A DNA stretch of 64,000 nt from Bradyrhizobium sp. DOA9 (GTDB lineage: Bacteria > Pseudomonadota > Alphaproteobacteria > Rhizobiales > Xanthobacteraceae): contig NZ_DF820425.1 in NCBI RefSeq assembly GCF_000617845.2, positions 1,770,538-1,834,537 of the forward strand. The letters are read 5' to 3'. This document shows positions 16,335 through 25,532 of this stretch, one piece after another. Positions within the stretch are counted from its first letter, which is position 1; every line of letters begins with the position of its first letter. A program made the translations under genes and the position numbers. Under the pieces are notes generated by a model, which was given only the letters and a program-made list of their open reading frames with translations, searched no databases and was not told where the DNA came from.

Positions 16335-17087
16335 ATGAATCGCCGTCACGCATTGAAGGCCCTGGCGGGTCTCGCACTTTGTCCGCTGTGCAAGCCCACC
16401 TTCGCCGCCGAAGGCGCGCATTGGAGCTATGAGGGCGCCGGCGGCCCGGCCAAATGGGGCGATCTCGACGCGGCCAACAAGGTTTGCGCGGTCGGCCTGC
16501 AGCAATCGCCGATCGACATCGAGGCGACGATCAAGTCGCAATTGCCGGTTCTGAAGCTGAGCTGGGGCAAGAGCGCCGACACCATCGTCAACAACGGGCA
16601 CACCATCCAGCTCAACTTCGCCGAAGGCAGCACGCTGATGCTCGGCGACGTCAAGTACAAGCTGCTCCAGGTGCACTTCCACCGGCCGAGCGAGCACCAG
16701 ATCGGCGGCAAGAATTTTCCGATGGAGGCGCATTTCGTCCATCGCAACGATTCCGGCGGGCTCGCCGTGGTCGGCGTGCTCATGACCGAGGGCAGGCCGA
16801 ACGCGGCGTTCGGCAAGATCGTCAAGACCATGCCGGCGGCGGAAGGACCCGCGGTGAAGGCGGATGCGAGCATCGATCCCCACGCCATGCTGCCGCCCAA
16901 GCTCAGCTATTACCGCTATCCCGGCTCGCTGACGACGCCGCCCTGCTCGGAAGTGGTCGAATGGCTGCTGCTGACCACCCCGATCCAGGTGGCGGCAAGC
17001 GATGTCGCCGCGTTCGCAAAGCTGTACCCGATGAATGCGCGCCCGGTGCAGAAGGACAACAGGCGCTACGTGCTGCGATCGATTTGA
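16335..17087 (+). CDS. Alpha-type carbonic anhydrase, exported
   Basis: A 250-residue zinc enzyme for reversible CO2 hydration. ATG 16335 is preceded by a purine-rich GAGGGGGA site. The N-terminus MNRRHALKALAGLALC with a later AEGAHW suggests Tat- or Sec-dependent export, so it acts in the periplasm. The alpha-class zinc ligands are His114 and His116 (VHFHRPSEH) and His133 (EAHFVH). QQSPIDI and SLTTPPCSE are further signatures, the latter with the active-site Thr. Length matches the family. It has its own leader after the S24 regulator; regulation by that protein is possible but not shown. Confidence 0.95.
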   Translation: MNRRHALKALAGLALCPLCKPTFAAEGAHWSYEGAGGPAKWGDLDAANKVCAVGLQQSPIDIEATIKSQLPVLKLSWGKSADTIVNNGHTIQLNFAEGSTLMLGDVKYKLLQVHFHRPSEHQIGGKNFPMEAHFVHRNDSGGLAVVGVLMTEGRPNAAFGKIVKTMPAAEGPAVKADASIDPHAMLPPKLSYYRYPGSLTTPPCSEVVEWLLLTTPIQVAASDVAAFAKLYPMNARPVQKDNRRYVLRSI

Positions 17088-17123
17088 GCGGGGGCACTCC
17101 GCCGCTTCGCTAAGTTACTCGCT

Positions 17124-17222
17124 GTCATTCCCCGCGCAGGCGGGGAATCCAGTACGCCGCGGCCTCTCGGCGTAATCACAAGCGCTCTGGGATACTGGAT
17201 CGCCCGCCTTCGCGGGCGATGA
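17124..17222. repeat. Dispersed repeat with two hairpins
   Basis: Starts GTCATTCCCCGCGCAGGCGG, then GGGAATCCAGTACGCCG; ends with TACTGGATCGCCCGCCTTCGCGGGCGATGAC. The ATCCAGTA/TACTGGAT pair joins the two halves, each carrying its own GC-rich hairpin. It lies in the convergent gap between the carbonic anhydrase and lysS. Confidence 0.75.
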
Positions 17223-17236
17223 CCGTGCAAGTGCAT

Positions 17237-18877
17237 TCACGCACTCCTTGCCAGCGCCCCGTCGATCATGTTCACCGCGTTCTGCACGCCGTAGACCGCG
17301 ACGAAGGAGCCGAAGCGCGGGCCCTTCTCCTGGCCGAGCAGCACCTGGTAGAGCATGTTGAACCAGTCCAGTGTCACGCCGGGACGGCCGTCCTTGCCCT
17401 TCTTGACCTGGTCGAGGAACGGCTCGCGGCGGCCGATCTCGTAGACGACGTTCTGGATGTCCTCGGCGGAAGCGTCCGGCGCGAGCTGCGACAGCGCATC
17501 GCGAAGGTCCTGCAGCGCAGCGCGTTCGCTGTCGCTGGGCACGCGGAACTGCTTCGTCGGCGCGACGAAGTCGCGATAATAGTTGATGGCGTAGCCGACC
17601 ATCGCGTCGAGCTTCGGATGCGTCTGCGGGCTCACGCCGGGCCGATAGCGGCCGATGAAGCCCCACAACGTTTCGGCGTTCTCCGCGTTCGACGACGACA
17701 CCAGCGTCAGCAGCAGCTGGAAGGTGACGGGCATGTCGCCCAGCGGCGGCTTGCCGTTGTGGATGTGCCAGACCGGATTGCCGAGCTGCTGCTTGCCGTC
17801 CTGCTTGGCAAAGCCGTCGAGGAATTGCTGGTAGTCGTCGACGTTGCGCGGGATGACGTCGAAATACAGCCGCTTGGCCGCCTTCGGCTCGCGATACATG
17901 AACAGCGACAGCGATTCCGGCGAGGCGTAGCGCAGCCATTCGTCGATGGTGAGGCCGTTGCCCTTCGACTTCGAGATCTTCTGGCCCTTCTCGTCGAGGA
18001 AGAGCTCGTAGTTGAAGCCTTCCGGCGGCGTGGCGCCGAGCGCCTTCGCGATCGCGCCGGACAGCTTCACGGAATCGATCAAATCCTTGCCGGCCATCTC
18101 GTAGTCGACGCCGAGCGCGACCCAGCGCATCGCCCAGTCGGCCTTCCACTGGCATTTTACATTTCCGCCGGTGACTGATGTCTCGACCTCCTGGTTGGTG
18201 TCGGGATCGACATAGGTCACGGTGCCGGCGGCGACGTCGCGACGGATCATCGGCACCTGGAGCACCACGCCGGTGGTCTTGCTGATGGGCAGGAACGGCG
18301 AATAGGTGGCGCGGCGGTCCGGCCCCAGCGTCGGCAGGATGATGTCCATGATCTTGTCGTAGGCGGCGAGCATCTTCAGCAGCGTCGCGTCGAAGCGGCC
18401 GGACGTGTAATAGTCGGTCGAACTCGCGAACTCGTAGTCGAAGCCGAAATGATCGAGGAAGGCGCGCAGCCGCGCATTGTTGTGCGCGCCAAAGCTGTCA
18501 TGCGTGCCAAAGGGGTCGGGTACGCGCGTCAGCGGCTTGCCGAGATTGGCTTCCAGGGGTGCCCGGTTCTTCACGTTGTCCGGCACCTTGCGCAGCCCGT
18601 CCATGTCGTCGGAGAACGCCAGGAGGCGCGTCTTGATCTTGTCCTCGGTGAGCACGCGGAAGGCGTGGCGCACCATCGAGGTGCGCGCCACCTCGCCGAA
18701 CGTGCCGATATGCGGCAGGCCGGATGGACCATAGCCGGTCTCGAACAGCACCTCGTCCTTCGGGCTTTTCTTCAGCCGCGCGACAATGGCCTTCGCCTGC
18801 TCGAACGGCCAGGCGTTGGATTGTTCGGCGAGCGCACGCAACTCGCTCGGGTTCGCGGTGAGATCAATAACGGACAT
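17237..18877 (-). CDS. lysS: Lysyl-tRNA synthetase, class I
   Basis: A 546-residue class I LysRS that charges tRNA-Lys. The start at 18877 has GGAGG six bases upstream. The class I signatures are clear: [15 protein letters not shown] (HIGH motif, about residue 50) and [10 protein letters not shown] (KMSKS motif). The C-terminal half is the LysRS1 helical anticodon-binding part. Class I LysRS is the archaeal-type enzyme also used by several alphaproteobacteria; most other bacteria use the unrelated class II enzyme. No other gene is co-transcribed with it here. Confidence 0.97.
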   Translation of the reverse strand: MSVIDLTANPSELRALAEQSNAWPFEQAKAIVARLKKSPKDEVLFETGYGPSGLPHIGTFGEVARTSMVRHAFRVLTEDKIKTRLLAFSDDMDGLRKVPDNVKNRAPLEANLGKPLTRVPDPFGTHDSFGAHNNARLRAFLDHFGFDYEFASSTDYYTSGRFDATLLKMLAAYDKIMDIILPTLGPDRRATYSPFLPISKTTGVVLQVPMIRRDVAAGTVTYVDPDTNQEVETSVTGGNVKCQWKADWAMRWVALGVDYEMAGKDLIDSVKLSGAIAKALGATPPEGFNYELFLDEKGQKISKSKGNGLTIDEWLRYASPESLSLFMYREPKAAKRLYFDVIPRNVDDYQQFLDGFAKQDGKQQLGNPVWHIHNGKPPLGDMPVTFQLLLTLVSSSNAENAETLWGFIGRYRPGVSPQTHPKLDAMVGYAINYYRDFVAPTKQFRVPSDSERAALQDLRDALSQLAPDASAEDIQNVVYEIGRREPFLDQVKKGKDGRPGVTLDWFNMLYQVLLGQEKGPRFGSFVAVYGVQNAVNMIDGALARSA

Positions 18878-19014
18878 CAGGGGCCTCCGGGCCGCGGAAA
18901 ATAGCGATTTCCCCGCAGAATGCAAAAGTTGCGAGCTAATACCCCCAGCCGTCTCCCACTTCCAGGGAGGGCTATTCTGATAGGGTGTGCACGGATGAGG
19001 CGGCATCGGCGCTG

Positions 19015-19155
19015 GGCTCCCTCCCCCGCATGCGGGGGAGGGTTGGGGAGAGGGTGTCTCCACGTTGGGGTTGTCGAGAATTTGCGGAGTATGTCCCTGC
19101 GTGGCGAGAGCCCTCACCCGCCGCGCTCTGCGAGCGCGTCGGCCTCTCCCGCAAG
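19015..19155. repeat. Dispersed palindromic repeat, interrupted by IS copy 2
   Basis: Begins CTCCCTCCCCCGCATGCGGG and GGGTTGGGGAGAGGGTG, continues to GCCCTCACCCGCC and ends GGCCTCTCCCGCAAG at the IS left edge. The rest (CAAGCGGGAGAGGCTAAG) is found right after the IS at 20361. It is the same family as at 9870. Confidence 0.75.
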
Positions 19156-20360
19156 CGAGAGCTTTGCATAAGAGGAGGATTTGCGATTCTCTAGGGCCTG
19201 TGGTGGAGGCGGATTCGGATGGCATATCGAGAGGTTGGGCAACCGAGCTTCGCGGACGCGCTGGTATCGCGGCGAGGGAAGGGTAACGCGGTGCTGAAGC
19301 GGATTGGCGAACTGGTCGACTGGGCGGCTGTGGAAAGAGTGCTGGGTGGTCTTCCGGAGCCGGAGCGTGGCCCTCCGCCCTATCCGCGACTGGTGCTGTT
19401 CAAGGCGCTGCTGCTGCAGCAATGGTATGGGCTTTCCGATCCGGCGCTCGAGGAAGCGCTCGACGACCGGGCCTCGTTCCGAGCCTTCTGCGGCTTTGTG
19501 CTGAGCGACGAGACGCCTGACCACACGACGATCTGGCGATTCCGCGAGGCTTTGCAGCGAGCCGGTCTGGACGAGAAGCTGTTCGCCGAGATCCTGCATC
19601 AGATCGACGCACGCGGGCTGGTGCTGCGCCGGGGCACATTGATCGATGCGAGCCTGATCTCGGCAGCAGTAAAGCCGCCGAAGCCGCCAGAGGACCCGCA
19701 GCCGCCCGGCCCGGACGGCCGTGAACCGAGCAAGCTGGTCAACAGCAAGCGCGATCCAGATGCACGCTGGACCAAGAAGGGCGGCAAGCGGTACTTCGGC
19801 TACAAAGCCCATATCGGCATGGATCAGAGTTCGGCCATCGTCCGCCGCAGCAAGCTGACCGACGCTGCGGTCAACGACACAGTGCCCGCCGACGAACTGG
19901 TCTGTGGTGATGAGAAGGCGGTCTATGCCGATCAAGCCTATGACAAGCACGAGCGCCGCAGCGGGCTCGCCGCGCGGGGAATCAAGCCGAGGCTGATGTT
20001 CCGGCCCAACAAGCATCATCCGCTCACCGAGCGGCAGAAGCGCTTCAACGATGCCGTGGGAAAGCGCCGCGCACCGGTCGAGCAGGTCTTCGCGCGCCTC
20101 AAGGGCAGCTATCGCTGGGCGCGCGCTCGCTATCTGGGTTTGGCGCGCAATCAGACACATCTGCGCCTGATCTGCCTCGCCATGAACCTCAAGCGATGGG
20201 CGGTGCTGTGCCCGATAGGAGCCGCAGCGTGACCACCACCCGCCGCTACCCCGCGGCCACGAAAGACAGACGCCCCACCCCTCTGGGGCTACGCGAGGCC
20301 GTTCAAAAAAAGCCCCATATCGAACTTCACTCCAGCACAACTCATTACGCAAAGCTCTCG
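19156..20360 (+). mobile_element. IS5-family insertion sequence, copy 2 (1205 bp)
   Basis: Ends CGAGAGCTTTGC and GCAAAGCTCTCG are perfect inverted repeats. The flanks read CAAG on both sides, compatible with a 4-bp target duplication, although the palindromic target makes the exact boundary ambiguous. It is opposite in orientation to copy 1 and sits at the same point of the same repeat family. Confidence 0.92.
19219..20232 (+). CDS. IS5-family transposase (copy 2)
   Basis: A 337-residue DDE transposase, about 98 percent identical to copy 1 (six differing residues by eye). The ATG at 19219 has GGAGG about eight bases upstream. The DDE candidates are in [16 protein letters not shown] and EQVFARLKG, all unchanged between copies. 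No frameshift or stop interrupts it, so it may be active. Confidence 0.95.
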   Translation: MAYREVGQPSFADALVSRRGKGNAVLKRIGELVDWAAVERVLGGLPEPERGPPPYPRLVLFKALLLQQWYGLSDPALEEALDDRASFRAFCGFVLSDETPDHTTIWRFREALQRAGLDEKLFAEILHQIDARGLVLRRGTLIDASLISAAVKPPKPPEDPQPPGPDGREPSKLVNSKRDPDARWTKKGGKRYFGYKAHIGMDQSSAIVRRSKLTDAAVNDTVPADELVCGDEKAVYADQAYDKHERRSGLAARGIKPRLMFRPNKHHPLTERQKRFNDAVGKRRAPVEQVFARLKGSYRWARARYLGLARNQTHLRLICLAMNLKRWAVLCPIGAAA

Positions 20361-20477
20361 CAAGCGGGAGAGGCTAAGCAAGCCCGCAGACAGTCCTCGT
20401 GAAATCAATATGCGAGAGCCCAGCCGCGCGGGACGATGCATCGCGTCGGCCGGCAGGTGGATCGAATGTGATGCGGC

Positions 20478-23400
20478 TCAATGCGCCGCTGACGCCGAGC
20501 GCTTGGCCGCGACTGGCTTCGGGGCAGGCTTTGCACTGGCTTGCGGTGCGCTGTCCCAGCCGCCGTTCGGGGCCGCGACGTTGACGGCATCGTCTGGCTG
20601 GGGCTCGGCGCTGAAGGTCTGGATCGCGAGCTTGGCGGCGGCGAGCGATTGCGGGTCGAGGCGCTTGGCGACGTCGTCGCGCTTGCCGGCGGCATCCGCG
20701 TCGCCCTGGGCGGCAGCCAGGCTGAACCATTTGTAGGATTCGGCGAGGTTCTGCTCGACGCCGATGCCGCGGGCATAGAGGATGCCGAGATTGAACTGGC
20801 TGTCGGCGACGCCGCGATCGGCCGCTTTGCGGAACCACTGCGCCGCGCTCTTGTAATTGGCGCCGCGACCGCCGCCATCGGCATCGAGCACCGCCAGATT
20901 GTGCATCGCCTTGGCGTTGCCGCGCTCGGCGGCCTGGGTGTAGTAGCGGCGCGCGATGTCGGCGTCCTTCTTCACCCCCAAGCCCTTTTCGTAGAGCGTG
21001 CCGAGACGGAAGGTTGCGGGGACGACCCCGGCCTGCGCCGCGCGGTCGTACCACTTCGCCGCTTCGTCGTAATTGGTGGCGACGCCCTTGCCTTCGGCAA
21101 AGCGCACGCCGATCTCGTAGGCCGCGGTGGCATCGCCCTTCATCGCGGCATTGCGCAGGGCCGGGCCGCCGATGCCGTCAGGCAGCTTCTCGCTCGGCGG
21201 CACCTGGACCACGCCGAGCCTGGCGCGGCTGGTGCCCGACAGCGCGCCGGTGACGTCGCTGGCGGCGGGCGGCGGCACCGCAGCGGCAGGCGCTTGCGGG
21301 ATTTCAACCGAGGCCGCGCTGCCGGAACCCGGAATGGGCGCCGGCGCGGCGTTGTTCTGCGACTGCCGCCCGATCGGTGTCGGCGACGTCATCGACGGGG
21401 TGATCTGTTCCGGCGCGGCCGGCTTGGTCTCGACCGGCGGCGGTGCGGGCTGCGGCGCCGGCTCGCTCGGGATGTTTTGCATCGCCTGCGGCGTCGGTGA
21501 CGGGTTGCCGCCGTCGAGCAGGTCCATCGCCATCTTGAAGGTGCCCAGCACGATCACGACCACGCTCGCGCCGACCAGCAGCGAGCGGATCTTCGAGGTG
21601 ATGGTCGAGCCGCCTTCCTGGCCCTTCTCCTTGGCGCGGGCGATCGCGGCCTTGGCGCCGCGGGCCGGCTTCTCGGGCGGCTGTGCGGCGGCCGCTTGCG
21701 CGGCGCGGCGCGCGGCCGCGATGAAGCTCGACGACGACACCGGCTCCTTCGGCGCGGCGGCAATTCCGCTGATCGCGCTTTCGGAGGCGGCAATGCGCTC
21801 CGACGGCGTGGCGAGCCGTCCGCCCGGACGGGTGCCCGGCTCGAGCGGGTGATCCGGCGGCAGTTCCGGCGCGAGTGCAGTGCGGGCGGTGTGCGGCTCA
21901 AGGATTTCGCTGATCGCGCGCGGGGGAACCGGCGGAGCCGCCGGCACGGGCGGCGGCGCGGCGGGAGCGGCGGCGTGGAATTCGCGCGGCGCGGCGACGA
22001 AGGCGGGCGGCGCTGCCTGGGCGGCCGCCGGATTGGGCAGCTCGGGCTTCGGATCGTATTTCGGCGGCTGTGCTTGCGGCTGTGCTTGCGGCTGTGCTTG
22101 GGCTTGCTGCCGCGGCTCGCGCGCCACCGGCGCAGGCTCCATCGCCGCCGCCGGCATCGGCATCGGCTGTGGGGCGGGGGGAGGCGGCGCGGTGCGCACC
22201 GCGCGCAGGTCGCCCTCGATCATCGAGAGGCGATCGACGACATGGCCGAGCGCGCTGTGGACCGCGTCGAGCGAGTCCTGGGTGCTGCGATTGGTTTCAG
22301 CCTGGCTGAAGCGGATGTCGGAGAGCTCGCGCTTGACGAGGTCGACCATGCCGGAATCCGGCGGGGCTGCGGAGCTGCGGCTCTCGGCCAGCGCGGCATA
22401 GGTCGCCTGCTGCCGTTCCAGGTGCCTGAGGATGTCGTGCAACCCGTCCTCGACCCGGCTCAAATTGCCGTTGCGCGGATCGGCGGCGGCCTCGATCCGC
22501 TCCAGGAGATAGGACACGCGCTGCTCGAGATGGGCGAAGGTCGAGGCGGAATCGTTGCCGACCTGCATGCGGTCGAAGCGGTCCGACAGCGCGCGGATCG
22601 CAGCTTCGAGATGCTCGGTGCTCTCGGACGGCTGCGGCCGTTCGCGGGTTTCCAGCGCCGCCGTGAGCGCCGCGATGCGCTGCTCGAGCACCGCAAAGCT
22701 GTCGCTTTGGCCGGAAGCGCGGGTGATCTGGTCGACCTTGGACGACAGCAGCTGCACGTCTTCGGACAGCCGTGCCAGCGCCTCGTTGGAGGCGACGTTG
22801 GAGACGATGGCGCGCAGCGCGGAGATCGCGCTCTCGAGCTGCTGCACGGTCGAGGGATCGTCATTGGCGCGCAGGATCAGGTCGAGCTTGGCGCCGAGAT
22901 TGCGGATCGCCTCGTCATAGCCGGTGAGCTGCTCGGCCGGCGTCAGCGTGCGCAGCACCTGCTTGATGTCGGACAGCGCGCGCTCAATGCCGGCGAGAAC
23001 CTGCCCGTCGGTGCCGTTGGAGCGGGTCTCGTCGATCCGGCGATGCAGCGAGCGGATCTCGTTCTCGATCGATTCGATCGCGCGCCGCGGCATCGCCTCG
23101 GTGATGGCGGCGCGGATTTCCGCCAGCTCGCTGCGGAAGCCGTTGATGGCCTGCTCGGTATTGTCGGGCCGCTGCAGCGATTCGATCTGGCTCGTGATCT
23201 TGAGCAGATGACGCTCGAGCGAGGAAAAATCCGGTCCCGGCTGCGGTGGCGGCGCATAGGCAGGGGCGGGCGGCGCCATTGGCGGTGCGTAAGGAGCCGG
23301 CGGCGCCGGCGGCGGCGCGGCGCGCGGCGGCATCTGCCGCGGCGCAAAGCCGTCGAGTTCGCTCTGGCGCGCGGTGATCTCGGCGACCGCGACGTCGAAC

Positions 23401-23930
23401 GAGGCCGGGCTCAGGGGTGGTGAAGCGCGATAGACCTGCGCGGCTGCGCGCTCGACGGCATCGGCCTGGCGCTGGCGCGTCTCGGTCGGGGTGGGGCGAG
23501 GGGCCTGCGGCTGCGGCGGTTGCCGCTGTGGGCGGGAGATCTGCGACAGGCGGGCATCGAGCCGCGAGATCGCATCGTTGAGCTGGCGCGCGACGCCCTG
23601 CTCGCGCGCGACGTCGGGTCTCGATGAGTCTTGTCTCGAGGAGTCTTGTCTCGTGGAGTCTTGGCGCGGGGCGGGTTTTGAGATCCGCTCGATCTGCTGG
23701 GTAATCGCGTCGAGCCGCTGGTGGATGTCGGCGACTTCGCGGCTCTCCTGGCTCGGCACGTGCTGCGGACTCTGATCGTAAGGTCCGCGAAAGTTGGGCG
23801 GGGCAGTTTCGCCGAGCGTTGAGTTCAGCCAATCGTTGAGCGACATGCCGGCACGACGCGCAGCAGCCTCGGCCCGCTCCCGGACGGATGGATCGATGCC
23901 GTCGACACTCCACGATACGCGCGAATTCAT
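20478..23930 (-). CDS. PodJ-like polar localisation protein with SEL1 repeats
   Basis: A 1150-residue protein whose layout matches Caulobacter PodJ. The N-terminus (VSWSVDGIDPSVRERAEAAA, then RRAGMSLNDWLN) is the PodJ-family signature. A long cytoplasmic part, rich in Pro, Ala and Gln and with several predicted coiled coils, reaches about residue 780. One transmembrane helix (SLLVGASVVVIVLGTFKM) lies near 782-803. The periplasmic end carries about four SEL1 repeats (about 900-1100; for example AAMKGDATAAYEIGVRFAEG). PodJ organises cell-pole machinery. Unlike Caulobacter PodJ, I see no C-terminal peptidoglycan-binding domain. Two short in-frame DNA tandem repeats lie inside it. The start at 23930 is chosen because the signature begins there. 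Confidence 0.85.
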   Translation of the reverse strand: MNSRVSWSVDGIDPSVRERAEAAARRAGMSLNDWLNSTLGETAPPNFRGPYDQSPQHVPSQESREVADIHQRLDAITQQIERISKPAPRQDSTRQDSSRQDSSRPDVAREQGVARQLNDAISRLDARLSQISRPQRQPPQPQAPRPTPTETRQRQADAVERAAAQVYRASPPLSPASFDVAVAEITARQSELDGFAPRQMPPRAAPPPAPPAPYAPPMAPPAPAYAPPPQPGPDFSSLERHLLKITSQIESLQRPDNTEQAINGFRSELAEIRAAITEAMPRRAIESIENEIRSLHRRIDETRSNGTDGQVLAGIERALSDIKQVLRTLTPAEQLTGYDEAIRNLGAKLDLILRANDDPSTVQQLESAISALRAIVSNVASNEALARLSEDVQLLSSKVDQITRASGQSDSFAVLEQRIAALTAALETRERPQPSESTEHLEAAIRALSDRFDRMQVGNDSASTFAHLEQRVSYLLERIEAAADPRNGNLSRVEDGLHDILRHLERQQATYAALAESRSSAAPPDSGMVDLVKRELSDIRFSQAETNRSTQDSLDAVHSALGHVVDRLSMIEGDLRAVRTAPPPPAPQPMPMPAAAMEPAPVAREPRQQAQAQPQAQPQAQPPKYDPKPELPNPAAAQAAPPAFVAAPREFHAAAPAAPPPVPAAPPVPPRAISEILEPHTARTALAPELPPDHPLEPGTRPGGRLATPSERIAASESAISGIAAAPKEPVSSSSFIAAARRAAQAAAAQPPEKPARGAKAAIARAKEKGQEGGSTITSKIRSLLVGASVVVIVLGTFKMAMDLLDGGNPSPTPQAMQNIPSEPAPQPAPPPVETKPAAPEQITPSMTSPTPIGRQSQNNAAPAPIPGSGSAASVEIPQAPAAAVPPPAASDVTGALSGTSRARLGVVQVPPSEKLPDGIGGPALRNAAMKGDATAAYEIGVRFAEGKGVATNYDEAAKWYDRAAQAGVVPATFRLGTLYEKGLGVKKDADIARRYYTQAAERGNAKAMHNLAVLDADGGGRGANYKSAAQWFRKAADRGVADSQFNLGILYARGIGVEQNLAESYKWFSLAAAQGDADAAGKRDDVAKRLDPQSLAAAKLAIQTFSAEPQPDDAVNVAAPNGGWDSAPQASAKPAPKPVAAKRSASAAH
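22066..22101. repeat. 12-bp tandem repeat, three units, inside the PodJ-like gene
   Basis: Three units of GGCTGTGCTTGC, the last ending in GG, encode alternating Gln/Ala/Pro residues in the disordered cytoplasmic linker. Being a multiple of three, unit gain or loss would change length without shifting frame. Confidence 0.85.
23623..23667. repeat. 15-bp tandem repeat, three units, inside the PodJ-like gene
   Basis: Three 15-bp units built on G-x-x-GAGTCTTGTCTC (the last diverged) encode repeated RQDS motifs just after the N-terminal signature domain. In-frame slippage would only vary linker length. Confidence 0.85.
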
Positions 23931-24136
23931 GACTCTGTCCGGTTCCGACTTCGGCACCCCACCCGGCGCCTCCAGCTTCCCCACGCGTGCCGGTTGCAAA
24001 GACAATCGAATTTGGCGCGGGTCGTCTGCCTCGAAAACCGACTTTTTCCTGTTACGGTAAATAACGGGTTAAGGAATGCGGCGCGGCTGTCTTAAAGTTG
24101 GGCGGCGGGAACTGAGGGCGAACTTGGTCGCCAAGT

Positions 24137-24297
24137 AACCGGTGCGCTCCCTCCCCCGCGCGCGGGGGAGGGTTGGGGAGAGGGTGCTTCTGCGATGGGA
24201 CAGTCCCCTGGAGGAGAAAGCCCTCACCCGGCGCGCGGGACGATGCTTCGCATCGCCCGGACGCGCCGACCTCTCCCGCAAGCAAGCGGGAGAGGTG
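24137..24297. repeat. Dispersed palindromic repeat, intact copy
   Basis: Starts GCGCTCCCTCCCCCGCGCGC, includes GGGTTGGGGAGAGGGTG and CCCTCACCCGGCGCG, and ends CCTCTCCCGCAAGCAAGCGG plus GAGAGG. This copy carries no IS and shows what the target of the two IS copies looked like. It fills the gap between the PodJ-like gene and padR. Confidence 0.75.
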
Positions 24298-24318
24298 AGC
24301 AACACCGCCGATGCCGAT

Positions 24319-24909
24319 CTACCCCTTCCCCTCCCGCTTGCTCTCCTCCAGCGGCACGACCGTGGCCTTGCCGCTCATGGCCGACAGCGCTTCCAGCGCC
24401 TCCTCGCAGAAATCGGCCACCATCTGCTCGTGGCGGGCGCCGAGCTGCAGCAGGAGCAGATTGCCGAGATCGAGCCGGCCTTCCGCCGTGCCGTCGGGAA
24501 AGCGCTTCTTCAGGATGCGCTCGTAATTGGCGTGGCGGTCGCGGTGGTGCTCCAGGCGGGCCATCAGGTCGGTGCGCATCGGCTCGATGTCGATGCTGTC
24601 GAGCGCGTGCAGCCGCACCAGGAGGTCGTCCTTGATCGAGGGCGGCGTGCTTGGCCGCGCGGCCCAGTGCCGCAGCGCTGTTCGGCCCTCGGGAGTCAGC
24701 GTATAGATCAATTTATTGGGCTTGCCCGACTGTACGACCTCGCGGCCCTGGATGTAGCCGCGGTCGCGCAGCTTGGAGAGCTCGCGGTAGATCTGCTGAT
24801 GGTCGGCCTTCCAGAAGAAGCCGATCGAGGAATCGAACGTCTTGGCGAGCTCGTAGCCCGTCATCGGGCGTTCCGTCAGGCATGCGAGGATTGCGTCGCC
24901 GAGTGCCAT
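24319..24909 (-). CDS. PadR-family transcriptional regulator
   Basis: A 196-residue regulator. Residues 1-75 are the PadR winged helix (GDAILACLTERPMTGYELAK, then the recognition helix and the KPNKLIYTLTPEGR wing). The C-terminal part (KDDLLVRLHALDSID... EGRLDLGNLLLLQLGARHE) is the helical dimerisation domain. PadR proteins usually repress until a small ligand binds. It is divergent from the NTF2-like and acyl-CoA oxidation genes, and the gap between them holds two inverted repeats (24951-24985), so it probably controls that set. Confidence 0.92.
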   Translation of the reverse strand: MALGDAILACLTERPMTGYELAKTFDSSIGFFWKADHQQIYRELSKLRDRGYIQGREVVQSGKPNKLIYTLTPEGRTALRHWAARPSTPPSIKDDLLVRLHALDSIDIEPMRTDLMARLEHHRDRHANYERILKKRFPDGTAEGRLDLGNLLLLQLGARHEQMVADFCEEALEALSAMSGKATVVPLEESKREGKG

Positions 24910-24942
24910 GACCGGCCTCCCTGTAAGGTTTGACCAAGTTGC

Positions 24943-24985
24943 TTGACTTTATGCGCATCGGCGCATATGCGTCAATGTGCATATG
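24943..24985. promoter_or_regulatory. Divergent promoter region with two inverted repeats, likely PadR operator
   Basis: ATGCGC-atcg-GCGCAT lies at 24951-24966. CATATGC-gtcaatgt-GCATATG lies at 24964-24985 and overlaps the first by three bases. On the plus strand TTGACT (24943) is 17 bases from TATGCG. On the minus strand TTGACG is 17 bases from ATAAAG. A repressor bound here would block both promoters. The sites are seen directly; the link to PadR is inferred from position. Confidence 0.6.
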
Positions 24986-25106
24986 AGGCAGCGTGCAGGC
25001 GGGCCCGAGGCCCGACTGGATAATCAAGTGAAATCAATCTCCTCGCTACTGTGCATGGGGTTGTTTTCGAAACTTTTTGCCTTGGCCTTGAGGGAGGCAC
25101 CCGAGA

Positions 25107-25493
25107 ATGACCGGCCTCGATTCCTGGTACGCCTACATGAAGTCTCACGACCGCGCCGCGCTCTGGGACCTCCTGCACCCCGACGCCGTGTTCGAAAGCC
25201 CGGTCGTGCACACGCCGCAAGCCGGGCGCGACATCACTTTCAAATACCTTTCCAGCGCCGAAAAGGTGCTCGGCGGCCCCGGCTTCACCTATGTCGGTGA
25301 ATGGCGCAGCGACAAGGGTGCCGTGCTCGAATTCAAGAATGTCATCGACGGCATCGAGATCAACGGTGTCGACATCATCAGCTTCGATAGCGAGGGACGC
25401 ATCACTCACTTCAAGGTGATGGTGCGTCCGCTCAAGGCGATCAACATGCTGCACCGCCTGATGGCGGAGCAGCTTGCCGCCGCCCAATCATAA
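25107..25493 (+). CDS. NTF2-like (SnoaL-type) protein
   Basis: A 128-residue single-domain protein with the cone-like alpha+beta NTF2 fold pattern: LDSWYAYMKSHDRAALWDLL, then DAVFESPVVHTPQAG and a string of beta strands. These domains serve as small isomerases, hydrolases or binding proteins. It is the first gene of the plus-strand set leading into the acyl-CoA oxidation genes (39 bp before the dehydrogenase), so a role with acyl-CoA intermediates is possible but unproven. Confidence 0.8.
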   Translation: MTGLDSWYAYMKSHDRAALWDLLHPDAVFESPVVHTPQAGRDITFKYLSSAEKVLGGPGFTYVGEWRSDKGAVLEFKNVIDGIEINGVDIISFDSEGRITHFKVMVRPLKAINMLHRLMAEQLAAAQS

Positions 25494-25532
25494 GCCCAAC
25501 ATCATCCCTTCAAGCCGCGCCGGGAGACCCCC

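Noticed and set aside
21696..23423. 575-residue plus-strand frame opposite the PodJ-like gene
   Set aside because: Arg/Gly-rich antisense translation; the minus-strand frame has a recognisable N-terminal signature, helix and SEL1 repeats.
22066..23667. Possible CRISPR-like repeats
   Set aside because: The only short tandem repeats are 12- and 15-bp units inside a coding gene, without spacers; no CRISPR array is present.
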